A stretch of 64,000 bases of DNA from Marivivens niveibacter (GCF_002150005.2 NZ_MSPP01000001.1:124001-188000); one strand, 5' to 3'; shown: positions 53,033 to 62,321, counted from the first letter of the stretch. The notes: generated by a model not told the origin, from the sequence alone. Program-made: numbers and translations.

Positions 53033-54511
53033 TTACCACCACTTTTGCGGTTTTGCTACAAAACCAGCGGAATGTTCGACCGAATGCGCGATATTCAGCA
53101 AATCGGCTTCTTCCCATGGGCGACCAATCAGCTGCAGGCCCAGCGGCAGACCGTTCGACGACATGCCTGTTGGCACGGCGATACCGGGCAGACCAGCTAG
53201 GTTCAGCGTCACGGTAAAGACGTCGTTCAGGTACATTTCCACAGGGTTTGCATCGGACACTTCGCCAATCCCGAACGCAGGGGTCGGGGTTGCAGGAGCT
53301 AAAATCGCATCCACGCCATCTGCAAACACGTTTTCAAAGTCGCGTTTGATCAGCGTGCGGACCTTGCGGGCGCGGTTGTAGTACGCATCGTAGAAGCCGG
53401 CGGAAAGAACGTAAGTGCCGACCATGATGCGGCGCTGCGTTTCTGGGCCAAAACCTGCAGCGCGGGTTTTTTCGTACATTTCGTTGATGCCGTCACCAGC
53501 GCCCAGCGGCGCGCGTTCGCCAAAACGAACGCCGTCATAGCGGGCTAGGTTCGACGACGCTTCGGCCGATGCGATAACGTAGTATGCTGGCAGCGCGTAT
53601 TTCGAATGCGGCAGGGATACATCACGCACTTCGGCACCTGCAGCGCGCAGCATTTCCGCGCCTTCGTCCCACAGTTTGGTGATTTCTTCGTTCAGGCCGT
53701 CCAGACGGTATTCACGCGGGATACCGATGACTTTGCCTTTGATGTCGCCGGTTAGCGCGGCTTCGAAATCAGGAACAGCCAGATCTGCGCTGGTCGAATC
53801 TTTCATGTCGTGACCTGCCATCGCGGACAGCATGATGGCGCTGTCGCGGACGGTTTTGGTCATTGGGCCAGCCTGATCCAGCGACGACGCATAGGCGATG
53901 ATGCCCCAGCGCGAACAACGGCCATAGGTTGGTTTGATGCCGACGGTGCCAGTGAATGCGGCAGGCTGACGGATCGAACCACCGGTATCGGTGCCGGTCG
54001 CGCCGAGACATAGATCCGCCGCAACAGCCGCTGCCGACCCGCCCGAGGACCCACCCGGTGTCAGGTTGCGATCATCGACTTTCCAAGGGTTCACCGCAGG
54101 ACCGTAGGCCGAAGATTCGTTCGACGAACCCATGGCGAATTCGTCCATGTTCAGTTTGCCCAGCATCACCGCGCCGTTGTCGAACAGTTTGGTGGTGACG
54201 GTCGATTCGTATTCTGGTTTGAAACCCTTGAGGATGCCAGATGCTGCTTGGCTATCGACGCCTTTGGTGCAGAACAGATCCTTGATGCCCAGCGGGATAC
54301 CGTTCAGGGCAGGGGCGTCAGCATAGCCGCGTGCGTCTGCAGCAGCAGCCTGTTCCAGCGCGATTTCTGGCGTTTTGTGAACGAATGCGTTCAATGCGCC
54401 CGATGCGTCAATCGCGTCGATGCAGGCTTGGGTCAGTTCAACCGAATTTACGTCGCCTTTTTTCAGGGCGTCGCGTGCGTCGGCAATCGTCAGTTTGTTC
54501 AGATCGGTCAT
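53033..54511 (-). CDS. gatA: Asp-tRNA(Asn)/Glu-tRNA(Gln) amidotransferase subunit A
   Basis: GatA is the glutaminase subunit of the GatCAB complex that makes Gln-tRNA(Gln) or Asn-tRNA(Asn) from misacylated tRNA. The 492-residue amidase-signature enzyme shows the catalytic Lys in [11 protein letters not shown] (about 74-84) and the Ser-cis-Ser pair in [15 protein letters not shown] (about 153-167). The start overlaps the gatC stop (TAATG). gatB is not adjacent and must be elsewhere. Confidence 0.96.
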   Translation of the reverse strand: MTDLNKLTIADARDALKKGDVNSVELTQACIDAIDASGALNAFVHKTPEIALEQAAAADARGYADAPALNGIPLGIKDLFCTKGVDSQAASGILKGFKPEYESTVTTKLFDNGAVMLGKLNMDEFAMGSSNESSAYGPAVNPWKVDDRNLTPGGSSGGSAAAVAADLCLGATGTDTGGSIRQPAAFTGTVGIKPTYGRCSRWGIIAYASSLDQAGPMTKTVRDSAIMLSAMAGHDMKDSTSADLAVPDFEAALTGDIKGKVIGIPREYRLDGLNEEITKLWDEGAEMLRAAGAEVRDVSLPHSKYALPAYYVIASAEASSNLARYDGVRFGERAPLGAGDGINEMYEKTRAAGFGPETQRRIMVGTYVLSAGFYDAYYNRARKVRTLIKRDFENVFADGVDAILAPATPTPAFGIGEVSDANPVEMYLNDVFTVTLNLAGLPGIAVPTGMSSNGLPLGLQLIGRPWEEADLLNIAHSVEHSAGFVAKPQKWW

Positions 54512-54798
54512 TATTCCACCACCTTCGGCACGGCAAAGAACCCTTCGCGCGCGTCGGGCGCGTTTTTCAGCACTGCTTCTTGCTGGTTGCCATCGGTTAC
54601 CACGTCTTCGCGGCGTTTCAGGCGCTGCGGGGTCACGGACGTCATTGGTTCGATGCCGTCTACGTCGACTTCCTCTAGCTGTTCGATAAAGCCAAGGATC
54701 GCGTTGAATTCCTGTGCCAGCGCGGGCAGTGCGTCTTCTTCCACCTTGATGCGGGCCAATTTGGCTACGCGGCGGGCGGTATCCGTGTCGATGGACAT
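54511..54798 (-). CDS. gatC: Asp-tRNA(Asn)/Glu-tRNA(Gln) amidotransferase subunit C
   Basis: The 95-residue GatC stabilises GatA on GatB. It has the family N-terminus ([14 protein letters not shown]) and ends with [19 protein letters not shown] stands just before the ATG. It is coupled to gatA by TAATG, and the 119-bp spacer to accA holds its promoter. Confidence 0.94.
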   Translation of the reverse strand: MSIDTDTARRVAKLARIKVEEDALPALAQEFNAILGFIEQLEEVDVDGIEPMTSVTPQRLKRREDVVTDGNQQEAVLKNAPDAREGFFAVPKVVE

Positions 54799-54917
54799 GG
54801 GCCTCTCCGATATATTGGGTCGGTCACGCGTTTACCGCCCCGCGCCCCGCCCTGCAAGGCTGGCCGGCAAAAACGGACCGATAATCGCTGTATTTTCGGG
54901 CAGGTTGGCCGCGTTTG

Positions 54918-55880
54918 TTACGCAGCCAGACCTTTGTTACCCATCGCTAGGAATTTTTTGCGGCGGTTCGAACGAATTTCATCGCCCGATTGTCCGTCCA
55001 TTTCGCCCAGCATCTTTTCGATCTCTGCACCTACGGCAGCAATCGCTGCGCCTGCGTCGCGGTGTGCGCCGCCCAGTGGTTCAGGGATGATACGGTCGAT
55101 AACGCCCAATTCGTTCAGGTTCTGCGCGGTCAGGCGCAGCGCTTCGGCGGCTTCGCGCATTTTTTCTGCGTCCTTCCATAGGATCGATGCGCAGCCTTCG
55201 GGCGAAATCACGGAATAAACGGAATGTTCCAGCATTGCGACACGGTTTGCGGTCGCGAACGCAACAGCGCCGCCCGATCCACCTTCGCCGATGATGACCG
55301 AAACCATTGGGACCTTCAGCGACAGGCATTTTTCCGTGGAACGCGCAATCGCTTCGGATTGGCCGCGTTCTTCGGCGCCTTTGCCGGGATATGCGCCGGG
55401 GGTGTCGACCAGCGTCACGACAGGCAGGCCGAAACGGTCAGCCAGATCCATTAGGCGGATCGCTTTGCGGTAGCCTTCGGGGCGGGCCATGCCAAAATTG
55501 CGTTCGATACGGCTTTTGGTGTCGTTGCCTTTTTCGTGGCCGATCACAACAACCGCGCGGCCATTGAAACGTGCCAAACCGCCCATCACGGCGTTGTCTT
55601 CGGCAAAGTTTCGGTCACCCGCCAATGGGGTGTAATCGGTGAACAGCGCGTTGATGTAATCGCGGCAATGCGGACGGTCAGCGTGACGTGCGACCTGACA
55701 TTTACGCCAAGGTGTCAGCGAACCGTATAGCTGTTTCAGCAGGTCTTCGGCCTTTTTATCTAGGCCTTGTGCCTCTTTTTCGACGTCCATTTCTGGGTTC
55801 GAACGGGCCAGAGCGCGCAGCTCTTCTGCTTTGCCTTCAATCTCGGCGAGTGGTTTTTCGAATTCGAGGTAAATCGTCAT
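54918..55880 (-). CDS. accA: Acetyl-CoA carboxylase carboxyltransferase subunit alpha
   Basis: AccA with AccD transfers carboxyl from carboxybiotin to acetyl-CoA to give malonyl-CoA. The 320-residue protein shows the N-terminal coiled coil with [13 protein letters not shown], the oxyanion-hole region [17 protein letters not shown] (about 202-218) and [17 protein letters not shown]. The start has an AGAGG site. Confidence 0.96.
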   Translation of the reverse strand: MTIYLEFEKPLAEIEGKAEELRALARSNPEMDVEKEAQGLDKKAEDLLKQLYGSLTPWRKCQVARHADRPHCRDYINALFTDYTPLAGDRNFAEDNAVMGGLARFNGRAVVVIGHEKGNDTKSRIERNFGMARPEGYRKAIRLMDLADRFGLPVVTLVDTPGAYPGKGAEERGQSEAIARSTEKCLSLKVPMVSVIIGEGGSGGAVAFATANRVAMLEHSVYSVISPEGCASILWKDAEKMREAAEALRLTAQNLNELGVIDRIIPEPLGGAHRDAGAAIAAVGAEIEKMLGEMDGQSGDEIRSNRRKKFLAMGNKGLAA

Positions 55881-56067
55881 GTCTCGCCTCTTTTGGGGCT
55901 ATTGGTCTTAGCGGGATATAAGGCCGCAATGTGGGTGTTTGCAACTCGGCTATCAAAAAAGCTGACCTTGGGGCACAATTTCTTTGAAAATCAATGTCGC
56001 GACAGGGCATGGTTTAGGCAGTTTTCAAATTTTGCACGTTGTCGGCTGCGGACCCAAGGGGGAAATT

Positions 56068-56727
56068 ATGCGTCATCTGGTCAAACTTGTCTCTCTTTGT
56101 GTTGCAACCGCGCTGCCACTGAATGCGCAATCCATCCAGTTTGGTGATGATGCAAGCCAGTGGTCGAATGATGGTGAATGTGACGATCCAAGATTTCAAG
56201 GTGCGGGAATGACGACGACCCCGCTGCTGGATGACGACATAATGCACGATGCATCCGATTGCCGCGCGGCGTTTGATGCGGGGACGATCACATTGCGCAG
56301 CGGGTCGACCAAATCGGACGGTAAAAAGTCGGTGGACCTGATCGTGGATGGTATCAATTTCGGTACGGACAGCGGTGAATGGGCCGCAGATGGCGAATGT
56401 GATGATCGCCGGTTTAGTGGTCCGGCGCGTTCGGTATTGCTGTCGTGGGAATATCTGGGCACGGACGCGACCGATTGCGCCGCGGCGTATAATGCGGGTC
56501 TGGTTTACCTTTGGAACCCGATCGATGCAGCCGAAGCGACACAATGCAACATGATCGACTTTGGTGACGATTCCGGCGAGTTTCCTGATGATCTGGAATG
56601 CGACGATCCGCGGTTCGAAGGTCAAGGTTCGTCAATGGCACTGGGCATTGAAAACGCCTATGGCGATGCGACGGACTGTAAACGAATGTGTGACTACGGC
56701 ATTGTTTTCTTGCGAGAATACCAGTGA
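56068..56727 (+). CDS. Secreted protein with three tandem ECDDxRF repeats
   Basis: The 219-residue product has a signal peptide (MRHLVKLVSLCVATALPLNA) followed by three copies of a unit of about 65 residues. Each starts with a phenylalanine-Gly-(Asp/Thr)-Asp-x-Ser-x-(Trp/Phe) stretch, then DGECDDPRF, DGECDDRRF or DLECDDPRF followed by a Gly-rich loop, then (D)ATDC or ASDC and a closing (F/Y)xAGxxxL. The Cys in ECDD and in TDC are conserved in all three and probably form a disulfide. The acidic loops may bind calcium. I know this repeat from Rhodobacterales secreted proteins but not its function. Confidence 0.75.
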   Translation: MRHLVKLVSLCVATALPLNAQSIQFGDDASQWSNDGECDDPRFQGAGMTTTPLLDDDIMHDASDCRAAFDAGTITLRSGSTKSDGKKSVDLIVDGINFGTDSGEWAADGECDDRRFSGPARSVLLSWEYLGTDATDCAAAYNAGLVYLWNPIDAAEATQCNMIDFGDDSGEFPDDLECDDPRFEGQGSSMALGIENAYGDATDCKRMCDYGIVFLREYQ

Positions 56728-56733
56728 CGCCTA

Positions 56734-56769
56734 AACCAAGATTGTAAGTGATTTAAATCTGGTTTTTTT
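56734..56769 (+). terminator. Terminator after the triple-repeat gene
   Basis: AACC-A-AGATT (56734-56743) pairs with AATCTGGTT (56756-56764), a 9-bp stem with one bulged A, followed by TTTTTC. Confidence 0.7.
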
Positions 56770-56857
56770 CACCCTTCTTTTACAGGTGAAATAAAATATG
56801 TCCCTGCGGCAACCGCGTGCTGACGCGAACGTAACGTTGCTAATAAGGGTAAATCGA

Positions 56858-57325
56858 GTGTTCAACATTTCGATAAAGGAGATGTTTCCACGTCATTTGG
56901 CGTGTCTGAAACATGAGGAGGATTCCGCTCAATCGGATCGCGTTGCTGCGGCCGAGAAAGCCATTTCTGATCAAGACCTATGGCGCGTATGCGGCATGAT
57001 GGTCGCGACCTATGACCAAAACTCGGCTGCGGGCCATGACCTATCCGATCAATCGAATGTTGGCTGGTTATTGCTGGACAGGGCAGACGTGGATGATCCG
57101 CTGGACGTCGTCATGTTGCCTGGCGGGCGCTATGCAGTGCTGCGCCATGTCGGCCCCTACGGAAATCTAACGATTGCGTATGATTATCTATACAACGAAT
57201 GGCTGGACGAAAGCGGCGAGACGCTGCGCAATGGTCCGACTTTTGAAATGTATCTGAACACGCCAGAGCAAGTGGCTCCAGAGGAACTGATCACATTGAT
57301 CTATGTCCCTCTGGAAAGTGCGTGA
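56858..57325 (+). CDS. GyrI-like (SOUL/AraC effector-binding fold) protein
   Basis: The product is a stand-alone GyrI-like small-molecule-binding domain of 155 residues without a DNA-binding part. It shows VFNISIKEMFPRHLACL at the start, then LLDRADVDDPLDVVMLPGGRYAVLRHVGPYGNL, the typical GGxYAVxxHxGPY core (about 107-119), and ends LITLIYVPLE. GTG at 56858 is favoured because the family starts here and AGGGT lies 7 nt before; an ATG at 56798 would add 20 unrelated residues. Such domains bind or degrade toxic small molecules. Confidence 0.7.
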   Translation: MFNISIKEMFPRHLACLKHEEDSAQSDRVAAAEKAISDQDLWRVCGMMVATYDQNSAAGHDLSDQSNVGWLLLDRADVDDPLDVVMLPGGRYAVLRHVGPYGNLTIAYDYLYNEWLDESGETLRNGPTFEMYLNTPEQVAPEELITLIYVPLESA

Positions 57326-57326
57326 T

Positions 57327-58286
57327 TTACGAACCGGCGATCATTTCGGCCTGACGTACGATAACCTCGGCCTGTTTGATGGACGCGATGTCGACCAGAC
57401 GGCCTTTGTAAACGGTTGCGCCTTCGCCGCGGGCTTTGGCGTCTTCCATTGCGGCTAGGATTTCGCGCGCTTCGGTGACTTTCGCCTCGGATGGGGTGAA
57501 GACTTCGTTCGCCAGCGCGATCTGTTTCGGGTGGATCGCCCATTTGCCAACCATGCCCAGCGTGGCCGAGCGTTTCGATTGAGCGATATATCCTTCGTCA
57601 TCGGAAAAATCGCCAAACGGGCCGTCAACTGGTAGCAGGCCATGGGTGCGGCAGGCCGCGACGATAGCGGTTTGCGCCCAGTGCCATGGATCGGACCAGT
57701 ATTTTTCGCCTTCGCGCAGCATATAGTAGTCTTCTTGCGTGCCGCCGATACCGGTTGTCTGCATACCCATCGACGCGGCAAAGTCAGCGGCGCCTAGGCT
57801 GATCGCCTGCATACGTGGCGACGAGGCTGCGATTTCTTCGACGTGGGCGATGCCTGCGGCGGATTCGATGATGACTTCGAAAGAAATCGGCTTGGTGCGG
57901 CCTTTGGCGCGTTCAATCGCGGTGACCAGCGCGTCTACGGCGTAAATGTCTTCGGCGCAGCCAACTTTGGGGATCATGATCTGATCCAGACGGTCGCCAG
58001 CCTGTTCCATCACGTCCACAACATCGCGGTACCAATATGGTGTATCCAGACCGTTGATACGGATGGACACATATTTGTTGCCCCAGTCGATGGTATTGAT
58101 CGCCTCGATCGCATTGGCGCGCGCCATGTCTTTGTCAGACGGAGCAACGGAATCTTCTAGGTCGATGTTGATAACATCAGCCGCCGATGCGGCCATTTTG
58201 GCGAACAGTTTGGTGTTCGATGCTGGGCCGAACAGTTGGCAACGGTTTGGGCGGGCAGGGGCGGCGGGTTGGATACGGAACGACAT
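57327..58286 (-). CDS. mcl1: L-malyl-CoA/beta-methylmalyl-CoA lyase
   Basis: Mcl1 cleaves L-malyl-CoA and beta-methylmalyl-CoA to glyoxylate plus acetyl- or propionyl-CoA in the ethylmalonyl-CoA pathway. The 319-residue CitE-fold enzyme begins MSFRIQPAAPARPNRCQLFG like the Rhodobacter enzyme, shows IDLEDSVAP (about 40), the Mg-binding Glu in FEVIIESAAGIAHVEE (about 138-153) and GKWAIHPKQI. AAAGGA stands 7 nt before the ATG. The gene is next to inverted repeats that may be its operator. Confidence 0.93.
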   Translation of the reverse strand: MSFRIQPAAPARPNRCQLFGPASNTKLFAKMAASAADVINIDLEDSVAPSDKDMARANAIEAINTIDWGNKYVSIRINGLDTPYWYRDVVDVMEQAGDRLDQIMIPKVGCAEDIYAVDALVTAIERAKGRTKPISFEVIIESAAGIAHVEEIAASSPRMQAISLGAADFAASMGMQTTGIGGTQEDYYMLREGEKYWSDPWHWAQTAIVAACRTHGLLPVDGPFGDFSDDEGYIAQSKRSATLGMVGKWAIHPKQIALANEVFTPSEAKVTEAREILAAMEDAKARGEGATVYKGRLVDIASIKQAEVIVRQAEMIAGS

Positions 58287-58301
58287 GCGCGATTCCTTTC
58301 G

Positions 58302-58384
58302 GTAATGAAATTACGTTTCAGGTTGTTAATTGGTTAGGAAATTGCGCTGCGGTGCGCAAGGTAATTTTGCACATGCAGCAATTT
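58302..58384. promoter_or_regulatory. Inverted repeats upstream of mcl1
   Basis: GTAAT-GAA-ATTAC (58302-58314) is a perfect 5-bp palindrome 16 bp from the mcl1 start. Further out, AAATTGC (58339-58345) pairs with GCAATTT (58378-58384), and inside it TGC with GCA and GTGC with GCAC, a long imperfect inverted repeat. The TTTTGCAC and GCAATTT parts recall the TTTGCAA-type sites of short-chain acyl-CoA regulators in Rhodobacter, but the match is loose. Confidence 0.35.
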
Positions 58385-58467
58385 AACGTCGCGAGGTAAA
58401 TCGTCGCGGGCTTGACGGCGGGGCATCATTGACCCAAAACCAATCCGTCATTTTGAGGAGAAACGCC

Positions 58468-59328
58468 ATGACCCGTACCGTCTACGTCAACGGTGAATAT
58501 GTACCCGAAACCGAAGCCAAGGTTTCCATTTTCGACCGTGCGTTCCTGATGGCGGACGGCGTTTACGAGGTGACCTCGGTCATCGATGGCAAGCTGGTCG
58601 ATTTCGAAGGTCACGCCGTGCGTCTGGAGCGTTCGCTGAACGAACTGGAAATGCGCAACCCAGTGACCAAAGACGAACTGCTGCAGATCCACCGCGATCT
58701 GATCGAAAAGAACGATCTGACCGAAGGCGGCATTTACTTGCAGATCACGCGCGGCGCGCCTGCTGATCGTGATTTCGCTTGGCCAAACCCTGACGAAACT
58801 CCATCGGGCATCGTGCTGTTCACATTCGCCAAAAATCTGGTGGAAATGCCATCGGTGAAAACCGGTATCAAAGTCATCTCGATCGAGGACATCCGTTGGG
58901 GCCGTCGCGATATCAAAACCGTTCAGCTGCTGTACCCGTCGATGGGAAAAATGATGGCGAAAAAAGCGGGCTGTGATGACGCGTGGATGGTCGAGGACGG
59001 TTTCGTGACCGAAGGCACGTCCAACAACGCCTATATTGTCAAAGGCAACAAAATCATCACTCGCGCCCTGTCGAACGACATCCTGCACGGTATCACCCGC
59101 GCTGCTGTCCTGCGTTTCGCAGCCGAAGCACAGATGGAAGTCGAAGAGCGCAACTTTACCATCGAAGAAGCGCAAGCTGCGGACGAGGCATTCATCACCT
59201 CGGCTACGACATTCGTTCAGCCAGTTGTTGAAATCGACGGCGCACAGGTTGGCGAAGGCGTCCCAGGTAAACTGGCCCTACGCCTGCGCGAAATCTACAT
59301 CGAGGAAAGCATGAAGACTGCGGTCTAA
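58468..59328 (+). CDS. D-amino-acid aminotransferase (fold-type IV PLP enzyme)
   Basis: The 286-residue fold-IV PLP enzyme is of the D-amino-acid transaminase group. It shows SIFDRAFLMADGVYEVTSV (about 20-38), the PLP Lys in RRDIKTVQLL (about 147), and EGTSNNAYIVKGNKIITR (about 184-201). The usual LNLLPN after the Lys is VQLLYP, so a related specificity, e.g. branched-chain or (R)-amine, is possible. A GAGGAG site precedes the ATG. The stop abuts the RTX gene. Confidence 0.88.
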   Translation: MTRTVYVNGEYVPETEAKVSIFDRAFLMADGVYEVTSVIDGKLVDFEGHAVRLERSLNELEMRNPVTKDELLQIHRDLIEKNDLTEGGIYLQITRGAPADRDFAWPNPDETPSGIVLFTFAKNLVEMPSVKTGIKVISIEDIRWGRRDIKTVQLLYPSMGKMMAKKAGCDDAWMVEDGFVTEGTSNNAYIVKGNKIITRALSNDILHGITRAAVLRFAAEAQMEVEERNFTIEEAQAADEAFITSATTFVQPVVEIDGAQVGEGVPGKLALRLREIYIEESMKTAV

Positions 59329-60234
59329 TTAGGCCGTCGCGGTCAGCAGAACCAAATCGTCCAGTGTAAGAGCGGAATAGCCTTGCACTGTGACGATCAA
59401 GGTTCCGTCAAACAATACGTGCGATCCGTCCTCGGTCACTTCGATTGTGATCTCGGGCGAATGTCCTGCCTGTAGGGTGATGGCGATCAAATCGTCCTCG
59501 GGTGTGAAATCAGTGATGGTGGTTACATCCGCTGTTTCACCTTCAGGAATTTCATCCTCGGCGCACATCAATACATTGAACAGGTCCTCGCCTTCGCCGC
59601 CAATGGCGACGGCACCCTGTTTCATATGGATCAGATCGTTGCCATCATCACCGTATAGTGTGCTGTCTGTGCCGCCACGGATCAGGTCATCGCCCGCGCC
59701 GCCGTGCAACGTATTCGCACCAAACACATCGATGACTTTGTCGTTGCCTTCGCCGCCGTAAATCAGGTCGATTCCAGCACCGCCATAGATAATGTCGTTA
59801 CCATCATCGCCATGCAGGGTGTCGTTGGCGTTTCCGCCGTGGATTAGATCATCGCCGGTGCCGCCGTAGATGATATCGCAGCCTTCTTCGCCTTTTAGGT
59901 TGTCGTTTCCGTCATCACCGGTGATCCAGTCGGCGTTTTTGCCGCCCATGATGCGGTCATCGCCTTCGTTTCCGATCAGGATGTCATTTCCGGGGCCGCC
60001 AATCAGCATGTCGTCGCCTAGACCGCCGGTGGCTGTATCGTCACCTTCGCCTAAAAACAGGCAGTCGTCGCCTAACTCTCCGGTTAGGCTATCGTCACCG
60101 CCCCACGAGTAGGCGATGTCATCATCATCAGAGCCCACGGCATTGTCATCATCCGCGGGCATTTCATCCAATGGGGACATAGCCCCGCTGAACAGGGCTA
60201 CGCCAACAGATGCAAGAAGCAAGGCGAGCAGCAT
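59329..60234 (-). CDS. RTX-type calcium-binding repeat protein
   Basis: The 301-residue product has a hydrophobic N-terminal segment (LLALLLASVGVALFSG), an acidic patch, and about 14 RTX nonapeptides of GGxGxDxxx kind (e.g. GGLGDDMLIGGPGNDIL) between residues 45 and 200. The C-terminal part ends VTVQGYSALTLDDLVLLT. No catalytic domain is present, so it is likely a secreted or surface calcium-binding protein rather than a toxin. Its secretion route is not obvious, because RTX proteins usually use type I export but a signal-like N-terminus is seen. Confidence 0.85.
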   Translation of the reverse strand: MLLALLLASVGVALFSGAMSPLDEMPADDDNAVGSDDDDIAYSWGGDDSLTGELGDDCLFLGEGDDTATGGLGDDMLIGGPGNDILIGNEGDDRIMGGKNADWITGDDGNDNLKGEEGCDIIYGGTGDDLIHGGNANDTLHGDDGNDIIYGGAGIDLIYGGEGNDKVIDVFGANTLHGGAGDDLIRGGTDSTLYGDDGNDLIHMKQGAVAIGGEGEDLFNVLMCAEDEIPEGETADVTTITDFTPEDDLIAITLQAGHSPEITIEVTEDGSHVLFDGTLIVTVQGYSALTLDDLVLLTATA

Positions 60235-60330
60235 TTTAGGTCCCAGACATTATTTGTCATGGTCCGTAACGGCGGCTCGGCGACATATTTTAGAGTCTTT
60301 TGAATCTGTTAGGTGCTGTTGGGGTAGGTC

Positions 60331-60645
60331 TCAGGACTCTTTGCCAACGTTTTCAGCAAATGATGTTTGGAACGCCTTTTTTTGTTCATCAGACGCCTCT
60401 GATTGGAATTGATCGCGCCACTGGTCGTACGGCATGCCGTAAAAAACCTCGCGGGCTTCGTCTTTGGTCATGTCGATGTCGCGTTCGTTTGCGGCCTCTT
60501 GGTACCAGCGCGACAAACAGTTGCGGCAAAAGCCAGCAAGGTTCATCATGTCGATGTTTTGAACGTCTGTCCGCTTTTCCATCAGGTGTTCACGCAAGGC
60601 GCGGAATGCAGCAGCTTCGATTTCGATGCGGGTTTGATCGTCCAT
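60331..60645 (-). CDS. DUF1244 protein
   Basis: The 104-residue product is a DUF1244 member with the conserved FRALREHLMEKRTDVQNIDMM and LAGFCRNCLSRWY, with a CxxC that could bind metal. The AGAGG site lies 6 nt from the ATG. The family is common in alphaproteobacteria and has no firm function. Confidence 0.9.
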   Translation of the reverse strand: MDDQTRIEIEAAAFRALREHLMEKRTDVQNIDMMNLAGFCRNCLSRWYQEAANERDIDMTKDEAREVFYGMPYDQWRDQFQSEASDEQKKAFQTSFAENVGKES

Positions 60646-60780
60646 TTTGACCTCTGTTCATATTTTTGTGCAGTATGACGTGACATAGCGGTGATGACAT
60701 CAAAAGCATGATTTTGACACTCTTTCCAATACCACCGTTGAGAATGTCGAGATTTTGCGCAATAAGGCATTTAACTGACC

Positions 60781-60806
60781 GTTAGCGGTAGACGTTAGCG
60801 TTAACG
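60781..60806. promoter_or_regulatory. Candidate LacI-type operator upstream of pyk
   Basis: CGTTAGCGTTAACG (60793-60806) has arms CGTTA and TAACG, a palindrome in 12 of 14 positions. A second GTTAGCG occurs at 60781-60787. It lies 36 bp before the pyk ATG. In my recollection the Rhodobacterales regulator CceR uses a GTTAGCGCTAAC-like site, but I cannot check that here. Confidence 0.4.
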
Positions 60807-60841
60807 GGTCAAAGTCAGATCTAGAGGATGAGGACTGTATT

Positions 60842-62287
60842 ATGAAACGCCATCGCAACGTAAAAATCGTTGCCACGCTGGGGCCTGCATCCAGCACATA
60901 CGAAGTTATCCGCGCATTGCACGAAGCTGGCGCAGATGTTTTCCGCCTGAACATGAGCCACGGCGAACACGGTGAAATCCGCGAACGCCACGCGATTATC
61001 CGTCAGGTCGAGAAAGACTGCGGCAGCCCGATCGGCATTCTGGCCGACCTTCAGGGGCCAAAATTGCGTTTGGGTAAATTCGCAAATGGCGAAGAAACCA
61101 TCGAGGTCGGTCAGGATTTCCGCCTAGACCTGTCCGATGAGGACGGCGATGCGACCCGCGTTCAGCTGCCACACAAAGAAATCTTTGACGCGCTGAAACC
61201 TGGTGCGTCCCTGCTGGTGAACGACGGTAAAATCCGTCTGAAGGTCAAAGAATGCGGCGGCGATTTCGCAAACTGCGAAGTTGTTGTTGGCGGCGTGATT
61301 TCAAACCGCAAAGGCGTGAACGTTCCTGACGTTGTGCTGCCTCTGGCGGCTCTGTCCGAAAAAGACCGCAAGGATCTGGAATTCGTTTGTGATCTGGGCG
61401 TTGATTGGCTGGCACTGTCGTTCGTTCAGCGTGCTGCTGACGTCAACGAAGCTCGCGATCTGGCCAAAGGCCGCGCTGCGGTTCTGGCGAAAATCGAAAA
61501 ACCAGCCGCTGTCGAAGCCTTCGATTCGATCTTGGAAGTGTCGGACGGCATCATGGTTGCTCGTGGTGATTTGGGCGTTGAACTGCCTGTATCGTCCGTT
61601 CCACCTATCCAGAAACGCCTGATCCGCAAATGTCGTGCAGCGGCCAAGCCTGTGATCGTTGCGACCCAGATGCTGGAATCGATGATCGAAAGCCCGATGC
61701 CAACCCGCGCAGAGGTCTCCGACGTCGCTAACGCGATCTACGAAGGCACCGATGCGATCATGCTGTCGGCAGAATCGGCCGCTGGTCAGTTCCCGATCGA
61801 AGCTGTTCGCACCATGGACAACGTTGCAAACGAAGTTGAGAACGACGGCAACTACGTCGAAATCATCGAAGCATCGCGCAAGGTTGACCATTCGACCGTT
61901 GCTGACGGTATCGTTGCAGCTGCGCGCGAAATTGCGGAAAAAACCGACGTAAAAGCGATCTGTTGTTATTCGCAGTCCGGCACCACCGCGCTGCGCGTTG
62001 CCCGCGAACGTCCGCGCGCGCCAATCATTGCGCTGACCACCGTGGAAACAACCGCACGTCGTCTGTGTCTGTCGTGGGGCATCAACACCGTCATGTCTGA
62101 CAGCGTTGATCGTTTCAAAACCGCAGTTATCTACGCGATCCGCGCAGCAAAGGCCCAAGGCCTAGCTGAAGAAAAGGATCTGATTGTTGTGACCGCTGGT
62201 GTGCCATTCAACACACCAGGTTCGACAAACATCCTGCGTGTCGCACCTTGCGAGGAACGTTTGATTCACAGCGCGGATGCTGATTAA
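60842..62287 (+). CDS. pyk: Pyruvate kinase
   Basis: Pyk converts PEP and ADP to pyruvate and ATP. The 481-residue enzyme shows RHRNVKIVATLGPASS, the ADP site, ILADLQGPKLRLG (about 60-72), the active-site AKIEKPAAVEAFD (about 216) with catalytic Lys, and MVARGDLGVELP (about 238-249). GAGGA is upstream of the start. Confidence 0.96.
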   Translation: MKRHRNVKIVATLGPASSTYEVIRALHEAGADVFRLNMSHGEHGEIRERHAIIRQVEKDCGSPIGILADLQGPKLRLGKFANGEETIEVGQDFRLDLSDEDGDATRVQLPHKEIFDALKPGASLLVNDGKIRLKVKECGGDFANCEVVVGGVISNRKGVNVPDVVLPLAALSEKDRKDLEFVCDLGVDWLALSFVQRAADVNEARDLAKGRAAVLAKIEKPAAVEAFDSILEVSDGIMVARGDLGVELPVSSVPPIQKRLIRKCRAAAKPVIVATQMLESMIESPMPTRAEVSDVANAIYEGTDAIMLSAESAAGQFPIEAVRTMDNVANEVENDGNYVEIIEASRKVDHSTVADGIVAAAREIAEKTDVKAICCYSQSGTTALRVARERPRAPIIALTTVETTARRLCLSWGINTVMSDSVDRFKTAVIYAIRAAKAQGLAEEKDLIVVTAGVPFNTPGSTNILRVAPCEERLIHSADAD

Positions 62288-62321
62288 TATACCCCCAATG
62301 TAATTGGTTAGGGGGCGCACT

